A stretch of 64,000 nucleotides of DNA from Atopsyche davidsoni (lineage: Eukaryota; Arthropoda; Insecta; Trichoptera; Hydrobiosidae), in the NCBI GenBank assembly GCA_022113835.1, contig JAILWY010000026.1, positions 454,001-518,000 of the forward strand, in the 5' to 3' direction. Below, piece after piece: positions 37,003 through 50,300 of the stretch. Within the stretch, counting starts at the first letter, position 1, and each line of letters opens with the position of its first letter. A program made the position numbers and the translations under genes. Below the pieces are notes generated by a model. That model was not told the DNA's origin and did no database searches. It saw only the letters and a list, made by a program, of their open reading frames with translations.

Positions 37003-39603
37003 CAATATAGTTTTCAATATAGTTTTAAAATATATTTTAATTGAGATAATGTACTTGTTATATTATAAAACAAATCACAGAAGAAACATGAATTCTCTTA
37101 GAATCTCAGATATTAAACCCACAGTCATTAATCAATATCGAGTCTCCTTTTGTGGATGAAGATAGTGGAAAATTTCCAAGTTCTCATGTGGGTTTATACT
37201 CATATTATAATATGTGACTTTATAGTCATAATAAGGTTCAATGTCGCTCTAATACGACATATTGTATTATTTCTATAATTAAGATCTGAAGAAAAAACAT
37301 TAATTTAATAATCCAAAATACATTTAGTTTGGAATCGTGAGCCTCTAAAGGTATAGCGATGAACACGAATATTCTAGGTAATCTGAATTGCTTATTATAA
37401 GTAAACTTCAATGTTTCATAATAAAAAATAATTTAATAAGTATATTTGTATTATGTTTGCAGAATAAGTAATTTATGAGAAGTTTTAATGGAAGCAAAAC
37501 GATATCATAATAAAACTCCTCGCTATCATAAACGATATCCTATGAAATTCCAGAGAAAATTAATTAATTTCATAAAAATACAAAATATGACTTTCCAATA
37601 AAGACACTGAGTGTTTCATCAAATCAGATCATCAAAGAGGTCGTGTGATTGAATATATCCATGGCTGGCTACATGAAATGAGTATCTTCAAAATAATTTT
37701 CTCCATTCCAATTCGCAAAATTTTAATGTTACATTTGGCTCATTTGTGTTGGCTGTTAATTTGAAATGAATTTTTTTTTCGTATTCGACCTCTAGGAGAA
37801 TTTCCTGCCAAACATACCAGGTATCATATTTATCGAACACGGTAACTCTATCCTGACGCCTTTACGGTCCCAATTTCTATCGCAAACACCCTCGAAGCCT
37901 AAATTTAATCGATAACACGTAATACCTACACGGTTGTTTTATCTGAAGGAATGAAAAGAATAATAAATATTGAACAACGCGGTGCGGCAGCCTATCAATA
38001 TTTTCCGGGGTGGAGCAAATTACAACCGGAAGATATTATATAACCGTATTAAAAAAATAGCTTTGAAAATAAATATTTTCGAAATATATGCATGTTTAAT
38101 ACAGAATATCTTCAAATACGCTTTACGTTGTTAACGAGCCTTTATTTTACTACACTATTTAGGAGTGCAGACTGACAGTGCGTCTCCCAAAACAAATCTC
38201 TTGACTCGTCTAAGCTGTAAACCAATGTGAAGTCCCATTTATTCATATGAAGCGCATCAACTATAGGAATATCGTTCGGGATATTATGAATTGTCATTTT
38301 GTTTAGTGCTATTTGGCGTTGAATAAATTTATTCGGAAGCTCCGTAAACCTCTCGAGCATTTTATCTATCGTCCTGTCTATACAACTTATGCTTTATCTT
38401 GCAGTACGTTTGCTATGGAAGTCTAGGGAGAGCATCCGTCCAGATTCTAGAGAGCTGTAAAGTAGTAAAAGTTTATGAGGGAGCTTGCGATAAATTTCAT
38501 GTTTCGAAAATTTTCCTCACGCGACAGCGGCAATCCTGCAGTGTAATTTTAATATTAAATTGACTCAAGTTATACAAAACAATTTGGAAATACAATGTTG
38601 GATCATTTAACAGTGCATTATTATCATATTCCAATAAAATAAATCTAAAACATTATAAAAATAGGCCAAATTAGGAAAGATCAGGTAAAATGGGCGATGT
38701 GGCTAAATTGTCTAAGTCAATTTTGTCTGTTCGATTTTAAATTGAATTTTATATTGAGTTTTGATATGCTTATGAAAAAAAGAAAAGTATGAATTTCAAT
38801 CAATTTTCACTCTCGATGTCTTCTTGGAATAGATTTGGTATCGCCAGCTAACAAAAAATGTTTAAATGTATAAACTCTAAGTCAATAACTTGTTCAGTAA
38901 CTTTTACAAAACACCACGAAAATTCCTTGGTTATCCTCTTAAGATTCTGTTTGATGAGTATACATTTAACACTTATTTATTAATTGAAATATTTCGTTTT
39001 ACCACTATAATATATTTTTTTATTCCTTGTTAGCTTTAAATAAATAAAGGAAAATTGTTTGATATTCTATGTACAACTCCGTTCTGACTTTTTAAAATTT
39101 AAGCAAGATACGCAAATAAAGTTTAACTTACATCGGAATATGAACAAATGAAGAATATGGGCGCGGCCGCCCGCCCGGCCCCCGACAATACTACAAACTG
39201 CGCTCAATACTACAAACCTCCCGCAGGCTCCCGAGATGGATAGATTACGTTGTTTAATTAAGAAGAGAAGTATCTGCTGGGAAATTTTGTATGATATTTA
39301 TTTATCATATATTATCTAAATATTTTTTATATGCACTGTATCGTAATTTAAATCTACCGTTGATTAAATACGTTAACATAGTAAAATTTTAAGGATAGAT
39401 AAATTTTTAATCGTCACATTAAATTGACATTTTTTTTATCCTTATCATATTTCACGTACGGCTTTTTTAAAGGAACGCTGCTACCGAATGCCATGGCACT
39501 CTATGCTAATGTTAATTGCACAATAAACGTTAGAGCCCCCTAACGCAGATTAGCCTACTCAACAGCGAGGACCACATGAGGCCCGAATAATTGCCAGGTG
39601 ACT
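37003..39603. other. AT-rich non-coding tract
   Basis: No gene supported. A 72-codon minus-strand frame at 38142-38360 has less biased composition than its neighbours but matches nothing I know. At 39187-39220 the phrase CAATACTACAAAC occurs twice, beside a GC-rich patch (GGGCGCGGCCGCCCGCCCGG). Confidence 0.45.
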
Positions 39604-39751
39604 GCGGGGGAGCGGGGGAGCGGGGGAGCGGGGGAGCGGGGGAGCGGGGAGCGGGGAGCGGGGAGCGGGGAGCGGGGAGCGGGGAGCGGGGAGCGGGGAG
39701 CGGGGAGCGGGGAGCGGGGAGCGGGGAGCGGGGAGCGGGGAAGCGGGGAGC
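39604..39751 (+). repeat. GC-rich minisatellite, 8-bp units switching to 7-bp units
   Basis: Five copies of CGGGGGAG (39604-39643) are followed by about fifteen copies of CGGGGAG to 39751, one carrying an extra A. Loss of one G converts the unit from 8 to 7 bp. The plus strand is G-rich with quadruplex potential. Frames of 79-133 aa on both strands here are translations of the repeat. Confidence 0.95.
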
Positions 39752-42700
39752 CTCTCGCATATGCATTAGGCGAGAAAATACTTTTTTGTTTGCCGGCCCG
39801 AAGCTCCGTGCGGTCGGGGCGAGGCGGAAAACCGTAGAACTCCGGACTAGCGGAGCGATGTCTTCGATAAGACGGAATTTCGTCTGTGGATTCATTATTG
39901 GTCTTTGTTGCCATATGTTCAAACATGCCACAAAACTTCACGACTGAACATCATGATTATTTTGAAAATAATGCATGTACAATTATTTTTTTTGACACTT
40001 TTGACTAACATTTGAATTTATTTTCATGGTATATATTACTATTTCAATTATAAAATGAAAACCAAAAATGCTTCATATTAGGTCAGGATATTCATTTGAT
40101 GCACGTAACATATAGGAGCATAACCCCAGTGTGCTAAGTCTTTTTAATACCTTTAAGGTCTAGTTAACTAGATCTTGGGAGAGATACGCATTCCATGAGC
40201 GGTCTGATGAAATGATTTAATCTTTTCTTTTTACCAATACGTTGTTTACTTAGAATAACTTAATGTTCTAGTTGTTGATTTAAACTAATGCTGCCCCTTA
40301 AAGTATAATAAAATGCTTGAAAGTTTTCATATTCACTCTATAAACAAGAGAAAATGTGTAATATTTCCATGGCGGACTCTCCATAAAGTACTTGATATTA
40401 TGCAGACATATTTTTTGCTAAAAACAATCTAGCCCGCCGAGAGCCGCGCTTCAGGAGGTCGCCCAGGGACGTTATTTAATTCTCAGCACTGTCATTTTAG
40501 ATAAATTATTAATTTTACTATAGTTTGTGTTATTTTAGAATACATTCTAAAATTTCAGTAAAATTCACGTATTGTAAATTTTAAAGATCAATTTTGTAAT
40601 ACATAATTACTCGTGCACAACTAGTAAAAAAAAAATCAGTAACTCGATTGACAATTTGAATGCACCATTTTTTTCCAGTATTTAACAAATGGGAGACATC
40701 TTAGCAAAGATGATCTGAGAGCGATGTATCTGTAACCACTCCACTGCGAACGAATACGAGGTCGTTTATACCGAGAAACATGCGTGCAGAAGAAAACATT
40801 CACATACAGTTGCAGCTATATCCAGTTTGGTTCATTTACGACATTCGCCTTGTCGTTTACCGAGAAATGTTTTTAAAACAAAAGACAGTTGTCATTTCTG
40901 ATACAAGTTTTTTTGTAAATTTCTTTTTACCCAAAAAAATAAATACCCAATCCAGATACAGAATAACAACAGTAAACAAGCTACTGCTAGCTTGGCTGCT
41001 TTTTTCTTTATAACTTCCTCCTCCAACTGTAGGTATCGAACTCTCGTCATTGCACTATGGTATTTTGGTTGTATCCCGCTCATAGAATATAGATAAATAT
41101 GCATTCCTAACCATTTGTATAGATTGGATTTTTTACCTTGTTTCTGTTCTAGTTTTATGAAAAGTAAATTAAGGACACGTTCTTGTGTCGCCTTCCTTGG
41201 GCGGAGCGGCTCCGAGCGTGCACGGAGGGTCGAGAGTGTTTTTTGGGGCACCTTACTTTTTAATAAAATTGAATAACGCGTAAGTACTTAATTTATAGCC
41301 GAACTTTGTACAATATCAAGGAAGCCACGCAGTCGGCCGACACGCAACTGTAAATGAAAATAACGGAATTTATAGGCAAATTAAGAGTTTATTGAAACTC
41401 TCTTTTCAAATTAAACATTTATGGTGTCTTTTTACGAACATTTTGATTTTAATGGTGTTTTTTTTATTTTTCCTATTTGAACATTCACTTACAATCATAC
41501 TATCGAAAAAACAATCGATGAAACTGTGCACACTCTCAATTTATGTTAGGACAGTGAGTTTTTGTAAAAAATGTGTGGTTTTAAAATAAAATGTTTTTCA
41601 TTTGACTCAAATATATTTATACAATTATTAAAATTGATTGTCTTTCAAAAGACTTTGGTTGGTATGAATTTCACAATCAAAATCTATAAAAACGTAATTT
41701 TTCACATTTTCTCACACAACGATTTTTTTAAACTCTCGTTAGGCAACTCTTGGCATATTACCATAAAATTGCAATACTTTTCACAACTTCGCTCTTATAT
41801 TTCTATTATGTTACATACTTTATCACTCACATGGTGTATCTTTTTATTTTCATAACAAAGTAATTACTGTCCATGCTTGTACATGCAATTTGTACGTTAA
41901 ATTTAACTCTCTAGTGTCGGATTGTTGAAGATGACTTTTAATATTTTAAAGTACAAAGTTAAATGCGATGTACATTCATATGAAAGCATATCCTCAAGTG
42001 AGACGCGAGTCTGCAATATGATTGTGCGGTTGAGGTATGTACTCGTACACTATCACATTATATAGTAACATAAACAGCACAACAGCGAGTTGCATGCAAA
42101 TACATAAAACTTTTGCGCGTGGCCGCACTACGAGTTCCACGGGGATGTTTAACTTTCCAGTTTCAACATTGCTGCACCTAACGTTACTAAAGTTTTTAAA
42201 GTTCAAAACCAGGAGTGTAACGTTTAATGCGTAAAAATGTATTGGACTTTTCGCTAAAATAGCGAATAAGATTTTTTAGGAACGCAAGAGTCCGCAACTC
42301 GCCGGCTTTTCGGGCCAAAGTCTTTTGAAATGTAACGAACAGTTTATAGAAAAAAATATATGTTCAGCGAATATAGCATCCCGGCAACAGGCACTCGGCT
42401 GGTAGGAGAAGTCCGCGTTGTTTTCTGTCAACAGGTTAACAATCGTATGGCCAGGTATTTAATTAAATTATTCTGCCGTGCTCTTCCAAAAGCCTCGCAG
42501 TAAAGAATGTTTTTCTCTAATATGCCAACCGCAAGAAAAGCTTATTGCCGCCCGAATACTTAAAAGCCTAGCGGTAATTCCTATACCCCATCGTCTCTTC
42601 TATCCGCCTATTCACTGTTAATTAGAGCACGTGCAGGCGAAGAGGAAATTTGTACGCACGTTGTGCTACTCTGTACCGGTGGAGTGCACAATGCCAACTT

Positions 42701-45376
42701 AATGGGAGTTTAAAATAAATAACGGTACAAAATAAATTATTTAACGCAGTAATATTAAATTTTTCATTCATGAGTATCTCGAGTAGTTGCTGTTTTTACA
42801 TTTTTTTCTTGAGGTCTTTGAAAATTTTTGTTGACACTTTCGAACTTCTGATTTTAATCCTTACAATTTCTTCGGGGAATAATATTAACCGATGCGTTTT
42901 GGCAATTAAAAATATAATATTAGTAAAAAACATATTTTAGTAAAAATTTGCACTTATTTTAATTCTAGCTCGATCTTCCATATCTTTCATCTCAATATGA
43001 GATGTGACATTTTTTAGTGATTTCATTTTAAAGTGTGTTTGCAATTTAAAAAGAAATGTTCAGTTTTTGGGTGTTAAGCTGCGTTTTTATTTATTAAATG
43101 ATCTAGCTATCGGTCTATAGCTATCCTTAGTAAATTTAATATGATGACATCCATGGAATAGATTTGTCAAAAAATTGACAACCTTAAAATTAAATAAACC
43201 ATAACTTTTAACAATAAAATACTTTCCACACAAATTCTATTGAAAAAGTTTAATACAAAAACAGAAAAAGAGGTTTCTAGTTATGATTAAATTGACTATG
43301 TAAAAATATTAAATGTACTAACTCAAATAATATGGTAAATTATTTCTACAAAAAATATCAAGAAATGATTTCAGAAGTCCTGGTTTACAATAATATTTCT
43401 AGAAAAGGTCTCGTTTTGACCTTTCTAGGGTTCCGTCCGTTTCCTCGGGAATGTTTGCTTTCTGCAGAGATAAAAAATATTCGTAATTAGGCTATTTTTT
43501 TCATGTTATTTTGTTTCATTTGAAAACTGTCTCATTAGTGACCTCAACGATGAATTCAATGTAAAATTATAGGAAATAATAAACATCTACGAGTGCTCCG
43601 GATCTATTTAGAATAAAAAGTTATAAAATAAACATAAAAATATTTTCTGTGAAATAAATAAATGTTTGCACAACATTAAAAAGACTCCAAAAAAGCATCC
43701 CAATAAAAAAATACGAAATCAATAAAATTTGTTAATCAAAAAAAATATGTATTTTTTTATATCAGCAAATTATTATTTAGTGTCTTTGAGATCGTGTTTT
43801 ATTATTGTGTAAATTGATTTTTTTACAATTTTATTTATAATTTCGGAGATCGGAAAAATGCGAATAATCAAATCAGATGGTTAATATTTTTCCCATACTG
43901 TTGTTAAAAATATTAATATAAAATAAAAACTAGGGCCTATATAATTTGGCTTATACCAGGCTCGAGCGGTAGCGAGTGTAGGCTGCTTTTTCTACACAAG
44001 AGATTATTTTATTTCTTATAAATTTACTTTTAATATGAGAAATGTGTGTTTTCCCGAGTAGAGTTAAGGAATTTTGGAAATGATAAAAACTTATGATTCA
44101 AGAACCCTAAGCATTTCTGAGTCTTTTTTTAATTGGAATTTAAAGATTGCATATAAATCTACCGAATAGAATGAGTTTCAAAGTAAAAAAAAAAACTTTT
44201 ACAAGCTTTGGTTATGAAAAGTCGAAAAACTTTAACGAAATTTTTAACTCCTTCGAGACTTTATTTTACCTTGAAAAAGGACATTGGTCAAATAATAATT
44301 TATTTTTTTCTTAATATTCTGTAAAAAAATCAACTTCCAATAGAGAAAATTAAATAAATAAAATGACAAGATTTCGCTTCGCTTTCGGTTTCCGAAGTCA
44401 GCTCCGTACTGAAAAAAAGAGGTGTATTTTACCTGCAAGCTTTTTTTCACTTTTTGCGGTAAAACATACATTTTTCATATTAAAAGTAAATTTATAAGAA
44501 ATAAAATAATATTTTGTGTAAGAGAAGGAATATATCTAACTTTTTGCAATAAATTTTTTTGATTGGTGCAGTAGGTTTATCGTTTAGTTTGTTCAAATTT
44601 GTTTTTATACTGTGCAAATGCAAAAGCAAAAAAACTTTTAATATTATTAAAAACAAACACATCGGGGTGTCATTAACTTTACGCTGCGCTACAACTTGAT
44701 AAATCAACACAAAAATAACCAACACGGAGTAACTCTGGTAATTATAATCAGTCAGTACCGACAAAAAAACCTCACTTCCCAAACATTACTAAAAGGATTG
44801 TTTGTAGTTGCTAATAAATTCATCGTTCGGCTTCTCACTACGTATAAGGTTACATTTTTAAATAACATAATTTTATTTGTGTAACATAATTCCACAACAG
44901 TGAAGAATTCAAGTTTAAAATTTAACTCAACACTTATTATTAATTTATAAATAAGAAGTATATGTTGTAAAATTTACGGCTTTAGTTTTTCATCTATTCA
45001 AATAATCTATTTAACTTTTAATTTATTTCACCTCTTACAATACCAGTTTTAAAAAATAATGTTTGTAGTTTTTTTCTCATGCGAAATGCATGCCTGTGAA
45101 ATAAATCAAGTTTATTGTAGATTTTCTATTATCGGTTCGGTTTTTGTAAATAAATAAATAAAAGACTCCATTTTTTATGCTTATCTCTTAATAATGAAAA
45201 TAAACCGAGCGCTTCACGAGAAAACTGATTTAATTTAATTTTAATTTATCTTATGAAATGTAATCATTCACGACATGTCTATTTTATTGTTTTTTTTTTA
45301 AATTTGTTTAACTTATTTGTTAATCTTCTTCAATGAATCAGAAACCAGGACTTAACACGACAGCTCTCTCAATTTA
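39752..45376. other. AT-rich tract with two unique islands
   Basis: No gene supported. Less AT-rich islands lie at about 40430-40480 and 42270-42680. A 119-codon minus-strand frame at 40892-41251 has a basic N-terminal part, a hydrophobic segment (LAVACLLLLFCIWIGYLFF) and a donor-like AAGGTAAAA at 41137/41136. I do not recognise it. The rest is low-complexity AT sequence. Confidence 0.45.
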
Positions 45377-46170
45377 TTAGGTGTACCCGAAAGATTGGTC
45401 GTTTTTTAAGTTGTACTGTTAAAGAAAAACTTTTTTTTAATGATTTTATTTTATTAAATATTGTACATTTCCTTGTTATCTATGACTTGTTGCCACCCAG
45501 TAGACAGCGAAAATACCTCTCTTATATAGAAGTCTTCGTCCCTTGTGGAAAAAACTCTCTAGGGTATTTTTTATATGGGTCATGTTTTTAAGGGTCTTGT
45601 TTCTCATGAAAATACTTTAATGACCAAAATAGGTGGTAGTCTGAGGGTGCAATGTCTGGTGAGTAAGAAGGATGTGGTAAAATTTCCCAACCAAGCTCAG
45701 ACATTTTTCCCGTGTCTTTCTTGCAGCATGGTGTCGTGCATTATTACGCAGGAGGATGACTCCACCTCTATTTTGTGTACTTGGCCGCTTTCTCACTATG
45801 TTTTCATTCAAGCGATTAAGTTGCTAACAATAAACATCAGAATTTATGTTTTTACTTCTTTTTTTAAAACCATTGCTGGCATGTGCGAACACTCACTGTA
45901 TCTCTATAAACCTCGCAAAAATATTTTGAAGTAATAGTTGCCGAATTTTTTTATGAAACTCATACAACATCAAACAACGCAAAAAATGTTTAGATGGAAA
46001 TTCTTCCGCGATTGTTAAAAAAGGGTCATAAAAAAGTGATTTAATGGTAGGCTAGGCCACGTTGACAAACAATAACACAAAAGACAAATGTACAGCTCAA
46101 AGGACGAGTCCCAACTGAGTGCGTACTGCACCGACTATATAAAAACGACCAAACTTTATGGTATCCCTAA
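45377..46170 (-). mobile_element. Internally deleted mariner transposon
   Basis: Both ends are visible. The left terminal repeat begins TTAGGTGTACCCGAAAGATT and the right end is its diverged complement, ending TTTATGGTATCCCTAA. TA target duplications flank it at 45375-45376 and 46171-46172. At 794 bp it is well short of the roughly 1.3 kb of complete mariners. Minus-strand translation gives mariner transposase pieces from both ends of the protein with the middle missing. It is a dead, non-autonomous copy. Confidence 0.9.
45420..46000 (-). pseudogene. Mariner transposase remnant, frameshifted and deleted
   Basis: The N-terminal DNA-binding part is recognisable near 45990-45850, in pieces such as LMLYEFHKKIRQ and, after a frameshift, VRTCQ. 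The sequence then jumps to the catalytic core at 45811-45640: KRPSTQNRGGVILLRNNARH, then HAARKTREKCLSL, matching the mariner motif around the second catalytic Asp (usually HDNARPH). The Asp position reads Asn here (RNNARHH), so a catalytic residue is lost. The SPDLAPSDYHLF-like third motif is garbled by a frameshift. Stops and frameshifts make it non-functional. Confidence 0.85.
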
Positions 46171-46172
46171 TA

Positions 46173-47255
46173 TAACTCCTCGTTTACGCCTCTCTTCTAT
46201 TCTGTCTCTATGTGGTTCGAAATATAAAATGAACTATTTTGAATTTTGGAAACTAATTTTCCAATCAACCATTCACGGTTCCACAGTTCTGAAATTTGTG
46301 CGACATGATTTTTATCAGTGCAATCATTAAGCAGTATTTGAAGATTTAATAAAGTTATTTTTGAATTGGCAAATCATTTCGAGACTATGTGCATATTTTT
46401 ATAGTATTTAATTTATATTATTTAAGGAGTTAAAAAATATAACAAATCCTTTCTGCGTGAATGTAAAAAAATGTATACTTCTTTTAAAGGCAATATTATA
46501 TATATACATATCTTTGCTTAAACTTATACTTTTAAAATATTAAAGATACATATTTTATACTTATACTTCTTAAACTTCTTTTTAATATATTTCATGAAGA
46601 ACAAAAGGAACAAATTCTTTTTAATTGTCAATTAATTTTTTTTCTCTATAATATTAAAGTTCTTTCTTTTTCGGTGCTAACAACTTCCAGCACTGAGTTA
46701 GGACTGAGATAGTGGCTTATCTCACAGATTTCGGTTTTAAAACCTATTAAAGGACTCTTAGCCGTCTAGCTCGTCTGGTCCACTCAATAAATATCCCATT
46801 TTACGGTTTAGCTTCAAATTGATCGAAATCTAAATCTTTTATATTGAAGTTTATTTCTTTATTTAGTACTCATAAAATTCGTTGGAAATGCTACCGTTTG
46901 GGCCATACACTTTAATAGTCAAGTTTGAAAAAAGTTATACTACTTTCCAAAGTTTTAATAAATAACTTAGTCTCCACCGGCAAAGTTACGCTGAAGAGAA
47001 TCTCGGGCGAGTCCTTGAATAAGTAGACGTTTTCATGCTTTTATTATTTACTAAAAAAACTTTTTATAAAAGCCTTATGCCAGTATCTTTTCGTATACCC
47101 ACAATGCTGATATCTATTTTGAAAGTTAACAGAGTCTATAACATTAAAAGCATTTTTTTAATAGTCCACTGTAAAACGTCAAACTTTTCTCAAATGTATA
47201 ACGGTAAGGAGGCATCCATGTTTAAAATTACAAGTTGTTTTTTATCTCGGCGCCT
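46173..47255. other. AT-rich non-coding tract
   Basis: No gene seen. A small unique patch at 46675-46790 contains a TGAGATA/TATCTCA stem at 46705-46724. Confidence 0.5.
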
Positions 47256-47292
47256 GGCCGCCCGCAACCCCGTAACTCCGCAGCTCCGCCGC

Positions 47293-47356
47293 CCCGCAGT
47301 CCCGCAGCCCCGCAGTCCCGCAGCCCCGCAGTCCCGCAGCCCCGCAGTCCCGCAGC
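47293..47356 (+). repeat. Dimeric minisatellite, (CCCGCAGT CCCGCAGC)4
   Basis: Eight perfect 8-bp units alternate strictly between CCCGCAGT and CCCGCAGC, making a 16-bp higher-order unit repeated four times. Diverged GC-rich sequence precedes it (47250-47292). The Pro/Ala/Arg-rich frames crossing it are repeat translations. Confidence 0.95.
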
Positions 47357-50300
47357 CGGCTGCTCTGCGCCGTTTACACCATTTGCGAACTCGATAATAA
47401 AATGTCAAGACGGTGTTTTAGTAAAAACTTCAGTTGTTCGAAAAAACCATCTTGATGGTTCGATGATCAGAATGTCGTAATGTAGAATTTGATATATTTA
47501 CTCACATTATCAAAACCACAGGAAATTTCGCTAGGGATTTTGTGAGAGGGATCATTTCTAGTATCATCTCTTCAGCACTTCAATGGGAACCTTCGAAACC
47601 GTTTCCAAACTACATACTGCTAATTGTTCTGTTTGATTGTGCGACTAGGCCTGCTGCGCGCATACACTGCGATGGAGTCCCCCACACGATCCCGCCTGTG
47701 TTATTACAACCAATTAGTGCGATACATGAGCGGGAATCTACATTGTACGACAATGCACCAATTATTGTTCCGTGCGAGTCGAGCGGAATGGGGCCAGTAA
47801 TGGAATATATTATGAGCTACCTTCGGATAAATCAACCGATCTAAGCATCCGTTAGATCATAGAGGCTGTGTGCACCATATATTTGTGCCTTTAAAAAGAC
47901 AGCAGAAGATTTTTTTTTTTGGAAATTTCTTTTACAAATGTGTTTTTTTTTAGAAAAAATATCTGAAATTATTAAAAATTGCAAAATATATCTTGTACTT
48001 TTCTTGATTGTAGGTAATAGTCATATATGTATATGGTGATAATAAGAGTTGGTTTTTATTTATTTATTTAACAATACCGATACTTTTATACTCTTAAGTT
48101 TAATTATAGTACAAAATTCTATCTGAGATTACTTTTTATAAAAAAAACTTCAAGGTTTTGAGAACAATTTAATATTTAAAAAAAGAACAATTTTAATGAT
48201 TTCCGAAATATATTTTTTTAATCTTTTTGAATTATATTAAATATACTAAAAAGTTAATCGGTAGTATTAAATACACTAGTTTAAGTCACTTTTACGAGAA
48301 TTTCAAATTTTATAACGCCATTCTAATTTAAATATTGATCCAATAATTAATCCAAAAACTATTTTTATGGGCATTTTTAATGAACATTTCACTATTTTAT
48401 CAATTAATTTAAAAAACAATTTGAACATACGATAACAGCTTTTTCTTCTCCAGGTGTCATATTGGACCTCACGGCAAAGACACTATTTTGGTCAGTATGT
48501 ATCAGATAAATAATTTAAAATTTCCAAAACATATCAAATTGAATCGTTTTTATAAACTATTTAATGACGTCACAAGATAATATTTGGCTGTTTGATAATA
48601 TAACCTAACGGCTATATGTAACATTTTTTTTATTCTTGAATAGTTTATGTATATTACAGATTTTTATTTATTTAAGATTATTTTTTTAAGCAGGGTGACG
48701 GTATAAACACCTCGATAATCGCTGTTTAAAACAACCAATCTTTCAAAACTTGAAAGTTAATAAAAAAAATATATTTGTGTATTATTTTTTTTTGTATATA
48801 TTCAATAATATCCTGAGATTTCAAATATTAACATCGAAATACGGTATTTTTTGATAATTCGCTCTCGCATTACCTCGTATACAAAGGTGTGTGTAGAATT
48901 CATTAATGGCCAACACAAAGTGCTAAATGATTTTTAGTACCCGCAGCACGCCAGGTTTCCCCATTCACAAACACAACATTACAACTTAAACTAAATTTAG
49001 CTTTATTTAAACTATATTTGGTTTCGATCGCCGACCGGCCTCTCCCTCGCGACAGGCTCGCTGCTCTCGTGTTATATGTTGAAAGATTGCGAAAGAGACT
49101 TGAGTTTTCCACCAAAACAACATACACTTGGAAACACTACAATGCAGAGACATGGCAGTGCTCAAGATCGCCCACCGCCTCGGCGACATTTATTCAAAAT
49201 AATTATTGTAATATTAACTCGTTTTGAAATGAAAAAATATAACCTGCCATACAGATTGAAAAAATTTCAAATGAGTTCAAATATTTCAAATGCATAATTT
49301 AAGAGATATACTGCAGAATCTTCATACACAAGTTGCATGTTCCGTTTTGGAATAGTAATTTCATTCAATATATTTCTTTGTCGCTTTTCACACACCGATG
49401 ATTTATAATTTTGTGGAAAATGTATGAACTATAAAGAGTTAACTAAGAAATTTTTACCAAATAATTATGATATCTGGTGTCCCGAGTTAGTTTTTTTCCA
49501 AATTGAGCAATAGTAAGAATAGATCTCAGTTTGACTATTGGGTGACTTTTCCATTGAACATATATTAAAGTTAAGTTAAGTATACTCGGTGCGGCTTAAA
49601 TTAACTTAAGCCGTGCAAATTATGTTTTTTAAGCATGTTTTTTTCCCTCGAGCTCGTTGGTATAACAGCGTAACGTAATTATACAAACCAAACTTGATTA
49701 TAAAGTCCGCGTTTTGGCAGTTACACGTGACACGCTGCACTTCCTGTTGACAGAAATTAATTTTAATTTTTGTTCGTGCAAAATTATTTTGAAAACAAAT
49801 CATAAGCCGTTGCATATTTTAAATTAATTACTGTTTACTACAATTTATGTCAAATCATACTTGAAAATATATTAATTTATACCAAAAAAAATTTATGTGA
49901 AAAAAAACACTGACCATAAATATTTTAATGTACATTATATTTTATAAATATTATTGATTACAACAATAAAAATATTCCAAGAAAAAAAAATTAAATTAGA
50001 GACTAAAGGCGGATAGATATTGTATTTAAATATACGAGTATATTAAATCCTAAAGCATCCAAAAGATTCCCAAATGACTCTTTTTGAATCTTGGCATGTG
50101 TACAAAATTAAAATCTTAATAGTCTACCCGTTAACATTAATTATTTGCCCCTATTAGTCAGTACTAAATCAGAGTGCCTCGTTTATCACTTTAAATATTT
50201 TTTTAAATTAAGTATTGACAAGGTTGTCGGTTTTACTTGTAGTTTACGGAATGTCTTGTACTTCACTTTATTTAACATGGACCTTCTCCGTCGCAGCGTG

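Noticed and set aside
38142..38360. 72-codon minus-strand frame as a gene
   Set aside because: Codon composition looks plausible, but there is no recognised domain, neighbouring exon or splice context.
39530..39947. Pro/Arg-rich and Gly/Ser-rich frames of 79-133 aa
   Set aside because: They follow from the CGGGGAG minisatellite.
45575..45934. 119-aa plus-strand frame
   Set aside because: It is antisense to the mariner transposase remnant, which explains the sequence.
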